19,826 nt of DNA from an uncultured Neglectibacter sp. (GTDB lineage Bacteria > Bacillota > Clostridia > Oscillospirales > Acutalibacteraceae). Under the pieces are notes generated by a model, which worked only from the letters and a program-made list of their open reading frames with translations, had not been told where the DNA came from and searched no databases. The DNA lies in the NCBI GenBank assembly GCA_937958185.1, contig CALFFN010000010.1, forward strand, positions 1-19,826, in the 5' to 3' direction. The translations under genes and the position numbers were made by a program. Positions 1 through 6,151 of this stretch are shown piece after piece; within the stretch, counting starts at the first letter, position 1; every line of letters begins with the position of its first letter.

Positions 1-48
1 CCCTTTAGGGGTGTGCCTGTATCCTGCCCTTTAGGGCTGTTATAAAAC

Positions 49-65
49 CACCGGCTCCGCCGGTG
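49..65. terminator. GC-rich hairpin near left edge
   Basis: CACCGGC and GCCGGTG form a 7-bp stem with a TCC loop, followed on the plus strand by a T-rich but interrupted stretch. It could end transcription of a gene lying left of the window. Upstream of it, CCCTTTAGGG occurs twice (1-10 and 27-36). No coding region is evident in 1-90. Confidence 0.35.
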
Positions 66-93
66 TGATATTTATTTGCAAGAGAAAGACAAT

Positions 94-135
94 AAAAAAC
101 ACTGTCAAAAAGTGTACTTTTTGACAGTGTTTTTT
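94..135. terminator. Perfect 20-bp-arm hairpin, bidirectional terminator-like
   Basis: Arms 94-113 and 116-135 are perfect reverse complements with only GT between them. The arms begin with A6 and end with T6, so the transcript of either strand would end in a long stem plus a U tract. On the minus strand it lies just downstream of the promoter at 146-174, so transcripts from that promoter would meet it at once. Its inner 24 bp (103-126 approximately) is also the left copy of the repeat described at 241-264. Confidence 0.6.
103..126 (+). repeat. Left copy of 24-bp inverted site (centre GT)
   Basis: Two 11-bp half-sites, TGTCAAAAAGT and ACTTTTTGACA, flank a central GT. The second copy at 241-264 has the same half-sites around AC, so the two copies are in inverted orientation. 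A half-site pair around a central, non-palindromic dinucleotide is the layout of serine-invertase crossover sites; the half-site also resembles that of Salmonella hix (shared TCAAAAA core). That it is a recombination site is inference. Confidence 0.55.
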
Positions 136-145
136 TCGTATACAA

Positions 146-174
146 ATGTTACAGGAAAAGGCAGGAATTGTCAA
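146..174 (-). promoter_or_regulatory. Minus-strand sigma-A promoter between the inverted sites
   Basis: On the minus strand TTGACA (174-169) is followed after exactly 17 bp by TAACAT (151-146). It points away from the surface protein gene and into the terminator-like hairpin at 94-135. I found no comparably good plus-strand promoter between 127 and 288. If the segment between the sites inverted, this promoter would sit near 194-222 and read into the gene at 289. Confidence 0.5.
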
Positions 175-240
175 GGAAAATTCCACTTTCTTTCTAAAAA
201 ATATGCCCTGACCTGCTGGGTGAGAATCTTTTTGGACAAA

Positions 241-264
241 TGTCAAAAAGTACACTTTTTGACA
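241..264 (-). repeat. Right copy of 24-bp inverted site (centre AC)
   Basis: TGTCAAAAAGT, then AC, then ACTTTTTGACA. It is the exact reverse complement of the left copy, differing from it only in the central dinucleotide as read on the plus strand. It lies 25 bp upstream of the start codon of the surface protein gene. Unlike the left copy it is followed by AAAACCC, not a T run, so as RNA it would form an 11-bp hairpin without terminator function. Confidence 0.55.
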
Positions 265-288
265 AAACCCTGAAAGGAGTTCGGAAAA

Positions 289-2148
289 ATGAAAAAGATG
301 GTAAGCTTGCTGTTGGCGCTGTGTTTGATCGTGGGCTGCCTGCCCCTGTCCGCCGGTGCGGCAGAGATCGTAGGCTCCGGCGCCTGCGGCGAGAACGTGA
401 CTTGGACCCTTTCTGACGAGGGCGTGCTCACCATTTCCGGCACAGGGCAAATGGAAGATTTTTCCTATGGTAATCCATGGGCGCTTCCTAATGAAATAAA
501 AACAGTCGTCATTGAGGAAGGTGTGACCAGCATTGGAAAGTATGCGTTCGCTGGCTGTGACAACCTGACCAGCATTGCGATTCCCAAAAGTCTAACCGAC
601 ATTGGTGGTGTAGTAGGGAACATATATAGCATTCCCAACCTAACGGACATTCATGTTACAGAAGGTAACCCAGAGTATTCCAGCTACGACGGCGCTGTAT
701 ATACCAGTGATATGACCAAACTGTTAGTTTGCCCCAAAGGGAAAAAGGGTGTCTATATCATTCCAAAGGGTGTTACTTCAATCGACCAATCTGCATTTTC
801 GGGGTGTCAGAGCCTGACTGATGTGGTTATTCCAGAAGGAGTAACCACCATTCCAATGAACACATTTAATTGGTGCCCCAGCCTGACCAGTGTGACCTTT
901 CCAAAGACCGTTTCTCATATTAGCGGTGGCTCCTTTGAGGCTGGTATATTTAGCGGGTGTGAAAAATTGGAAAGCCTTATTTTTGAGGGAAATGCGCCCG
1001 CTCGTTCGGGAGGGGTGTTTATCATGCCCCCAAACATTTGCTACATCTATTGTTCAGAGGGTTCTACTGGGTGGGACGAAGATGATTGGTGGCAGCGTTT
1101 TCCACGCAAACTTATTTCTGAGTTGAAGCCAAAGGTCTTTGCGGTTTCGGTAGACCCGGTCAGCGTCCAAGTGGAAAAAGGCACTACTCAGCAGTTTACC
1201 GCTACAGTCAGCGGTCTGGGAGTTTTTGATAAGAATGTTACCTGGTCTGTGACCGGCGGAACTGCCGGGACAAGTATTTCCTCTACTGGTCTCCTGACCG
1301 TTTCCGCTGACGAAAAGCCTAACACGGTTCTCACCGTTACTGCCACTTCCGTGGGCGATAAAGCCATAACTGACACAGCTGCCGTGACGATCGAAGGTGA
1401 CCCAACCGATCCCGTGGTAGATACAACGACTACCCCGGATGGTTCGGTAGTGACTACTACCACTTGGCCGGACGGCAAGAAGGCGGTGCATGAGAAATCT
1501 CCTAACGGCGGAGTGAAAGTGGAAGTGACCTCTGCCACCGGTGAAACCATTACTAAAGTAGACCTTTCTGCCGATCCGGGAGAGGGAAAGAAATTCGAGG
1601 ACGTAAAGGAAAACGACTGGTTTGAAAAATCCGCGGACAGCGCTACGGCGTACGGGCTGTTCCAGGGTACGTCTGACGCCACGTTCACACCCAATGGCTC
1701 CATGACGAGAGGTATGCTGGCGCAGACGCTCTGGAACCTCAGCGGCAAAACAAGCTACGGCGCGGGAGAGGGCACGTTTACCGACGTAAAGGACGGCGCG
1801 TGGTACGAGAACGCCGTGGACTGGGCGGCAAGGGTCGGCGTGACCTCCGGCACGGGCAGCGGCGGCTTCTCCCCGGAACAGAAAATCACCCGGGAACAGA
1901 TGGTGACCATGCTGTACCGCTACGCAAACGCCATCGGAGCGCCGGAAAAGAGCGGTGAAACGCTGGAAAGCTTCCCGGATTCCGGCGAGGTATCCGGCTT
2001 TGCCAAGGAAGCCGTGGCATGGGCGGTTACTGAAGGCGTGCTGACAGGCAGAAGCAGCGGCGGAAAGAATTACATCGCGCCCCAGGGCACCGCCACCCGG
2101 GCGGAGGTCGCCGCGGTGCTGACCCGCTTTGTAGAATATCTGAAATAG
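289..2148 (+). CDS. Secreted LRR_5/Big_2/SLH-domain surface protein
   Basis: A 619-residue cell-surface protein. Residues 1-25 are a Sec signal peptide (KK, hydrophobic core, AGAA cleavage region). About 75-235 holds BspA-type leucine-rich repeats with the pattern SIxxxAFxGCxxLTxVxIPxxVTxI. A bacterial Ig-like Big_2 domain follows (about 283-369, SVDPVSVQVEKG start), then a Thr-rich linker (370-430) and three SLH repeats (about 436-487, 497-546, 562-617), which in this group anchor proteins to cell-wall polymers. LRR_5 domains usually mediate adhesion or ligand binding, so an adhesin role is plausible but not shown. AAAGGAG lies about 10 bp before the ATG. The gene is monocistronic with its own terminator. 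Its middle (roughly 450-1560) is visibly more AT-rich in codon choice than its signal peptide and SLH ends, hinting at a mosaic origin. Confidence 0.85.
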   Translation: MKKMVSLLLALCLIVGCLPLSAGAAEIVGSGACGENVTWTLSDEGVLTISGTGQMEDFSYGNPWALPNEIKTVVIEEGVTSIGKYAFAGCDNLTSIAIPKSLTDIGGVVGNIYSIPNLTDIHVTEGNPEYSSYDGAVYTSDMTKLLVCPKGKKGVYIIPKGVTSIDQSAFSGCQSLTDVVIPEGVTTIPMNTFNWCPSLTSVTFPKTVSHISGGSFEAGIFSGCEKLESLIFEGNAPARSGGVFIMPPNICYIYCSEGSTGWDEDDWWQRFPRKLISELKPKVFAVSVDPVSVQVEKGTTQQFTATVSGLGVFDKNVTWSVTGGTAGTSISSTGLLTVSADEKPNTVLTVTATSVGDKAITDTAAVTIEGDPTDPVVDTTTTPDGSVVTTTTWPDGKKAVHEKSPNGGVKVEVTSATGETITKVDLSADPGEGKKFEDVKENDWFEKSADSATAYGLFQGTSDATFTPNGSMTRGMLAQTLWNLSGKTSYGAGEGTFTDVKDGAWYENAVDWAARVGVTSGTGSGGFSPEQKITREQMVTMLYRYANAIGAPEKSGETLESFPDSGEVSGFAKEAVAWAVTEGVLTGRSSGGKNYIAPQGTATRAEVAAVLTRFVEYLK

Positions 2149-2164
2149 TTCTTCCATGTAAAAG

Positions 2165-2190
2165 CGCCCCCGGTCAGCCGACCGGGGGCG
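2165..2190 (+). terminator. Intrinsic terminator after surface protein gene
   Basis: An 11-bp GC-rich stem (CGCCCCCGGTC with GACCGGGGGCG) and AGCC loop, followed by ATCTTTCTTTC. It lies 17 bp after the stop codon. Confidence 0.8.
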
Positions 2191-2224
2191 ATCTTTCTTT
2201 CATCAATGGGCTGTGAATTTTCTC

Positions 2225-2253
2225 TTGTTTCCCTGGTTTCTTTGGTGTAGAAT
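2225..2253 (+). promoter_or_regulatory. Sigma-A promoter of the galT operon
   Basis: TTGTTT (2225-2230), 17-bp spacer, TAGAAT (2248-2253). It is placed between the preceding terminator and the AAAGGAGGG ribosome binding site at about 2271-2279. Confidence 0.55.
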
Positions 2254-2286
2254 AAATGGAAGATACAGGAAAAGGAGGGCTGTACT

Positions 2287-3795
2287 GTGAGCAAGATAGA
2301 CGTGAGCCGGGAGATCAGCCGCTTATTGAACTACGGTCTGCAAAAGGGGATGTTAGCCCCGGAGGACCAGGTGTACGCCGCGAACAGGCTGCTGCTGGCG
2401 CTGGGGGAAGGTGCGTTTGAAAAACAGGAGATCAATGAGACCCTGCCCTATCCCGCGGAGCCTCTTTCCCGTTTGTGCGACTGGGCGGCGGAGCAAGGAA
2501 AAGCTGCGCTGGATTCCCAGGACGCCAGGGACCGCTTTGACACGGAGCTGATGGACTGCCTGATGCCCCGCCCCTCCCAGGTGGTGGGAAAGTTCTATTC
2601 CCTGTACGGGCAGGACAAAAAAGCCGCCACCGACTACTATTACGGGCTGAGCAAGGCTTCCAATTATATCCGGGTAGACCGGGTGGAGCGGGACAAAATG
2701 TGGACAGCCCCCACTCCCTATGGGGAGCTGGTTATCACCATCAACCTCTCCAAGCCGGAAAAGGACCCCAAAGCCATTGCGGCGGCAAAAAACGCCCCGC
2801 AGACAGGCTACCCCAAGTGTGCCCTGTGCTGGGAAAACGAGGGGTTCACGGGAAGCCCCAATCAGGCTGCCAGGGCCAACCACCGCCTGATCCCGCTGGA
2901 GCTTTGCGGCGAGCGCTGGTTCCTGCAGTATTCTCCCTATGTGTATTATAACGAGCACTGCATCGTGCTCAGTGAGGAGCACCGCCCCATGCGGGTCAGC
3001 CGGGCTTCCTTTGAGCATCTGCTGGAGTTCGTCACGGTGCTGCCCCATTACTTTGTGGGCTCTAACGCCGACCTTCCCATTGTGGGCGGCTCCATTTTGT
3101 CTCACGATCATTTCCAGGGAGGAAATTATGAGTTCCCCATGGCAAAGGCTCCCATTCGGGAAAGCGTGGCCTTTCCGGGCTATGAAGGGGTGACGGCGGG
3201 CATTGTGAACTGGCCCATGTCCGTGCTGCGGCTGCGTTCCGGGGACAAGGAGGCGCTCGTTGATCTGGCGGACAAAATTTTGACCAGATGGCGGGGGTAT
3301 TCCGATGAAAGCGCCGACATTCTGGCTTTTACCGGCGACACGCCCCACAACACCATCACCCCCATCGCAAGGCGCAGGGGGGAAGATTTTGAGCTGGACC
3401 TTGTCCTGCGCAACAACAGAACCACTGAGGAGCACCCCCTGGGGCTGTTCCACCCTCACGGGGAATATCACCATATCAAAAAGGAAAACATCGGGCTCAT
3501 CGAAGTGATGGGGCTTGCCATTCTGCCGCCCCGCCTGCTGACGGAGATCGAGCTGCTGCGGGGAGCCTTTGCCCAGCCTGAACGGGCGGAGGAGATCCTC
3601 TCCCGCCCGGAAATGGAAAAGCACCGGGATTGGTACCAGGAGCTGAAAGCGGCGGGCGTACAGGCGGAAACCGCTGAAAAAGCCATTCAGGACAGCATTG
3701 GGGAACTTTTCGGGAAAATCCTGGGCAACGCCGGGGTCTATAAGGACACGGAAGCGGGCAGGGAAGCCTTCCGGCGGTTCTGCCGGCAGATATGA
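2287..3795 (+). CDS. galT: UDP-glucose--hexose-1-phosphate uridylyltransferase, Firmicutes type
   Basis: Transfers UMP between UDP-glucose and galactose-1-phosphate in the Leloir pathway (cytoplasmic). The 502-residue length fits the longer Firmicutes GalT class rather than the roughly 350-residue E. coli class. Visible family marks are CALCWENEGFTG (178-189), the SHDHFQGG segment (272-279) that carries the conserved histidines, and HNTITPIARRR further on. The start is GTG at 2287, 8 bp after a strong AAAGGAGG; the next Met is at residue 22, too late. It is the first gene of an operon with comF and tcdA; its TGA overlaps the comF ATG by 4 bp. No galK or galE is in the window, so the rest of the pathway must be elsewhere. 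Confidence 0.93.
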   Translation: MSKIDVSREISRLLNYGLQKGMLAPEDQVYAANRLLLALGEGAFEKQEINETLPYPAEPLSRLCDWAAEQGKAALDSQDARDRFDTELMDCLMPRPSQVVGKFYSLYGQDKKAATDYYYGLSKASNYIRVDRVERDKMWTAPTPYGELVITINLSKPEKDPKAIAAAKNAPQTGYPKCALCWENEGFTGSPNQAARANHRLIPLELCGERWFLQYSPYVYYNEHCIVLSEEHRPMRVSRASFEHLLEFVTVLPHYFVGSNADLPIVGGSILSHDHFQGGNYEFPMAKAPIRESVAFPGYEGVTAGIVNWPMSVLRLRSGDKEALVDLADKILTRWRGYSDESADILAFTGDTPHNTITPIARRRGEDFELDLVLRNNRTTEEHPLGLFHPHGEYHHIKKENIGLIEVMGLAILPPRLLTEIELLRGAFAQPERAEEILSRPEMEKHRDWYQELKAAGVQAETAEKAIQDSIGELFGKILGNAGVYKDTEAGREAFRRFCRQI

Positions 3796-4484
3796 GCGCG
3801 GAAAAAGCCGGGGTTATGGAACGGCTCCTCGGGCTGCTTTTCCCCAACCGCTGCTTCTTGTGCGGGAAGCTCATTCCCGCCGGGGAAGTCTGCTGCGAGA
3901 CCTGCCGGAAACAACTGCCGCCAAAGCCCTTTCAAAGAAAGCTTGCGCTGCCCGGCGCGGGGGCGGCGGGGGTTTCCGTCCTTTCGCCCCTGTCCTATGA
4001 GGGCAGGGTCCGCAAGGCGCTGTTTCGGTTCAAGTTCCGCGGAAAGAAAGGTCTGGCAAAGCCCATGGGCGCGCTGATGGCTGGGGCTGCTTCCTGCACG
4101 GGCAGAAAATTCACCGCGGTGACCTGGGTCGCCATGACCGCCAAGAAACGGCGTAAACGTGGCTATGACCAAAGCGAGCTGCTGGCGTGGGCAGTGGCGG
4201 AGGAATTGGGGCTGCCCTGTCTGCCCCTGCTTCAAAAGGTGCGGGAAAATCAGGTGCAGCACCAGCTTTCCGGGCGGGAGCGCCGGAAAAACGTAAAGGG
4301 CGCTTACCTCGCCCTGCCGGAAGCAGCCGGACAAGCCCTGCTGCTGGTGGACGATATCGTCACCACCGGGGCGACATTGGGCGAATGCGCCAAGGTGCTG
4401 TACCGCGCAGGCGCCGCAGAGGTGATGGGGCTTTGCGCGGCGGACGCGCCGGAAACCAAGCTGGAAAAGGAGGGAACGCCGTGA
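3792..4484 (+). CDS. comF: ComF family phosphoribosyltransferase-like protein
   Basis: A 230-residue ComF-family protein. The N-terminus has a four-Cys zinc-ribbon pattern (C21, C24, C34/C35, C38). The C-terminal half is a type I phosphoribosyltransferase fold with RGYDQSE (123-129), QHQLSGRERRKNV (157-169) and the PRPP-binding loop VDDIVTTGAT (186-195). In naturally competent bacteria ComF helps bring single-stranded DNA into the cell; in many Clostridia it stands alone without other com genes, as here. The ATG overlaps the galT stop (ATGA) and the stop overlaps the next start (GTGA), so translation is probably coupled. No clear Shine-Dalgarno precedes it. The family call is firm; the role in this organism is not. 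Confidence 0.9.
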   Translation: MSAEKAGVMERLLGLLFPNRCFLCGKLIPAGEVCCETCRKQLPPKPFQRKLALPGAGAAGVSVLSPLSYEGRVRKALFRFKFRGKKGLAKPMGALMAGAASCTGRKFTAVTWVAMTAKKRRKRGYDQSELLAWAVAEELGLPCLPLLQKVRENQVQHQLSGRERRKNVKGAYLALPEAAGQALLLVDDIVTTGATLGECAKVLYRAGAAEVMGLCAADAPETKLEKEGTP

Positions 4485-5215
4485 GCCATCGGTTTTCCCG
4501 GGAAGAGCTGCTTCTCGGGCAGGAAAAGCTGGACAGGCTGAAAAGCGCCCGGGTCGCCGTGTTCGGCGCGGGGGGCGTGGGCAGCTATGTCATAGAAGCC
4601 CTTGCCCGCAGCGGCGTGGGGGCGCTGGACGTCATTGACGGCGATACTGTCAGCCTGACAAACTGCAACCGCCAGCTGTTTGCGCTGAGCAGCACCCTGG
4701 GGCTGCCCAAAGCGGAGGTCGCCCGGCAGAGGGTGCTGGACATCAACCCGGAGTGCAGCGTCACGGCGGTTCCCCGGTTCTTCACAGCGGAGACCGCCCC
4801 AACCTTTGACCTTTCCCCCTATGACTATATTGCCGACGCCATCGACATGGTAACGTCCAAGCTGCTGCTGATCTCCATGGCGAAGGAAGCGGGTGTGCCC
4901 GTGATTTCCTGCATGGGCACGGGGAATAAATTCGACCCCATGGCGTTCCGGGTGGCGGATATTTCGGAAACCACCGTCTGCCCGCTGGCACGGGTCATGC
5001 GGAAAGAGCTGAAGCGCCGGGGCATTGACCGGGTGAAGGCGGTGTTCTCCACGGAGGAAGCAAAAGCGCCTCTGCCCGCAGGGGCAGAGGACGCAAAGGC
5101 TGGCAGCGAGCGTAAGGTGACGCCGGGCAGCATGGCGTTTGTGCCGGGGGCTGCCGGGCTGCTGCTGGCGGCGGAAATCGTAAAGGACCTGACTGGCTTT
5201 TCGGAAGAAGCATGA
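4481..5215 (+). CDS. tcdA: tRNA threonylcarbamoyladenosine dehydratase (TcdA/CsdL)
   Basis: A ThiF/MoeB/HesA-family enzyme that uses ATP to cyclise t6A37 of tRNA to ct6A. The 244 residues begin with SHRFSREELLLGQEKLDRL, typical of TcdA. The nucleotide-binding GAGGVGSY (29-36), the VIDGDTVSLTNCNRQ segment (51-65) and the family marks ADAIDMVTSK and CMGTGNKFDP all follow. The start chosen is GTG at 4481, which overlaps the comF stop as GTGA and follows AAAGGAGGG with 7-bp spacing. The frame is open upstream to 4187 but that part is comF read in another frame. It is the last gene of the galT-comF-tcdA operon. The genes have no obvious shared pathway. Confidence 0.92.
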   Translation: MSHRFSREELLLGQEKLDRLKSARVAVFGAGGVGSYVIEALARSGVGALDVIDGDTVSLTNCNRQLFALSSTLGLPKAEVARQRVLDINPECSVTAVPRFFTAETAPTFDLSPYDYIADAIDMVTSKLLLISMAKEAGVPVISCMGTGNKFDPMAFRVADISETTVCPLARVMRKELKRRGIDRVKAVFSTEEAKAPLPAGAEDAKAGSERKVTPGSMAFVPGAAGLLLAAEIVKDLTGFSEEA

Positions 5216-5219
5216 AAAT

Positions 5220-5245
5220 TCCCCCGAAGAAAAATCTCCGGGGGA
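5220..5245. terminator. Weak bidirectional hairpin between convergent genes
   Basis: TCCCCCG (5220-5226) pairs with CGGGGGA (5239-5245) across a 12-base A-rich loop. T tracts on either side are short (ATTTGG on plus, AATTTTC on minus). It sits between the ends of tcdA and the folate transporter gene and may serve both. Confidence 0.5.
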
Positions 5246-5299
5246 TTTGGTCAAATTTTGTCGAAGCAGGTCGCGTGTCTGCGGATCACTGCGCTTCCC

Positions 5300-5893
5300 T
5301 TAAAAGAGAGAAAGCTTTCGGGAATGCTCCGCGGGCAGAAGCTTCATACTGCCCAGCACAGGCAGCATTGCCGCAAAGAACACAGCCAGCATGGCGGTCT
5401 GCACGGGCAGCATGACGGCGTTCTTTATCAGGCTGGCGGAGGCGTAGTACAAATAGCCCTTGCCGTACAGAATGGCGCTCCACAGCGCGCCGAGGGTGAC
5501 GTTCAGCACATTGGTGGAAAGCTTCGCCAGAAAAATGCGGAGCACGGAGCACTTTGCCCGGTACAAAAACAGGGCGTACAGCAGCGTGCCCAGCATAGTG
5601 GTCAGCATATAGCCGGGAAAGTACGGTCCCGTCGGGTGGAGCAGGTAGGAAATGGTGTCCTCTGCCGCGCCGAACACCAGGGCGTTGATGGGACCGCCCA
5701 CCATGCCGCACAGCGCCCGGGCGAGAAAGCCCCAGGTGACGCGCACCTGGTCGGAAATGTGAATGGACGGCACATAGGACAGCACGATGCAGGCTGCCAC
5801 CATCAGCGCGGAAAACACCAGCGTGGGCAGCTTTTTGAAGTCCCGCAGGGCGTCCTGCCAGTAGGATTTGGAAAAGGGATGACGATAGAGCAT
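5300..5893 (-). CDS. folT: Folate-family ECF transporter S component
   Basis: A 197-residue integral membrane protein: the substrate-binding S component of an energy-coupling-factor vitamin transporter. The N-terminal SYWQDALRDFKKLPTLVFSALMVA, the segment VTWGFLARALCGMVGGPINALVFGAAEDTISYLLHP and the hydrophobic remainder match the folate-specific group, and the THF riboswitch directly upstream independently supports folate as substrate. It needs the shared EcfA/EcfA'/EcfT module, which is not in the window. The ATG at 5893 has a strong AGGAGG 7 bp upstream (minus-strand 5906-5901). The gene stands alone and converges on tcdA. Confidence 0.9.
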   Translation of the reverse strand: MLYRHPFSKSYWQDALRDFKKLPTLVFSALMVAACIVLSYVPSIHISDQVRVTWGFLARALCGMVGGPINALVFGAAEDTISYLLHPTGPYFPGYMLTTMLGTLLYALFLYRAKCSVLRIFLAKLSTNVLNVTLGALWSAILYGKGYLYYASASLIKNAVMLPVQTAMLAVFFAAMLPVLGSMKLLPAEHSRKLSLF

Positions 5894-5900
5894 AAAAATA

Positions 5901-5982
5901 CCTCCTGAAAATTCGGCAGACCAAGGAAAACCCTTGCATATCGCCGCACAACAGGAGGGGACAAAGCCCGGCTATGCGGCAG
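5901..5982 (-). promoter_or_regulatory. Riboswitch expression platform with anti-Shine-Dalgarno
   Basis: On the minus strand CCTCCTG (5958-5952) is the exact complement of CAGGAGG (5907-5901), the folT ribosome binding site. A second stem, GCCGCATA (5980-5973) with TGTGCGGC (5950-5943), encloses that anti-SD and shares GCC with the 3' strand of P1. P1 and this second stem therefore exclude each other. Inferred logic: THF stabilises P1, the second stem is lost, the anti-SD pairs with the RBS, and translation is off. No U tract is present, so control is likely translational. Confidence 0.6.
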
Positions 5983-6083
5983 CGGGATGCGAGCGGCGCA
6001 CTGCAAGCTTTCTCCGGCTTTTCGTCCGGCGGACAACTCCCCGTTCCGCCGGCACTTAAAAACACGCGCCGCTCTACTCTGCC
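5978..6083 (-). promoter_or_regulatory. Tetrahydrofolate (THF) riboswitch aptamer
   Basis: Read on the minus strand, GGCAG (6083-6079) pairs with CTGCC (5982-5978) to close P1. Inside lie the conserved THF-I blocks: AGAGTAG just after P1, TTAAGTGCC, the hairpin GGCGGA/TCCGCC with ACGGGGAGTTG, then GGACGAAAAGCC, GCTTGCAGT, and CCGCTCGCATCCCG before P1 closes. These match the class found upstream of folT and folE in Clostridia. It begins about 5 bases after the predicted start of transcription and ends 84 bp before the folT start. Confidence 0.9.
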
Positions 6084-6095
6084 AGTATGAAAGAG

Positions 6096-6124
6096 AGTAT
6101 AGCACAGACGGCGGAAAAAGGCAA
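6096..6124 (-). promoter_or_regulatory. Sigma-A promoter of the THF riboswitch-folT unit
   Basis: Minus-strand TTGCCT (6124-6119), 17-bp spacer, TATACT (6101-6096). Transcription would start near 6088, immediately before the aptamer. Confidence 0.65.
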
Positions 6125-6151
6125 GCAAATAAGGGAAAAGAGGTTCTGGTT

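Noticed and set aside
1..36. Two copies of CCCTTTAGGG at the left edge
   Set aside because: Each is a short self-complementary stretch; with the window cut at base 1 there is not enough to say whether they belong to a longer array.
76..273. A 65-codon plus-strand frame with a repeated CQKVxFLT motif
   Set aside because: The repeated peptide is just the two copies of the DNA palindrome read in the same frame; there is no ribosome binding site and the frame runs through the terminator-like hairpin.
1054..2157. Long minus-strand open frame opposite the SLH gene
   Set aside because: The plus frame has signal peptide, LRR, Big_2 and SLH domains; the minus frame is Arg/Gly/His-rich without any motif.
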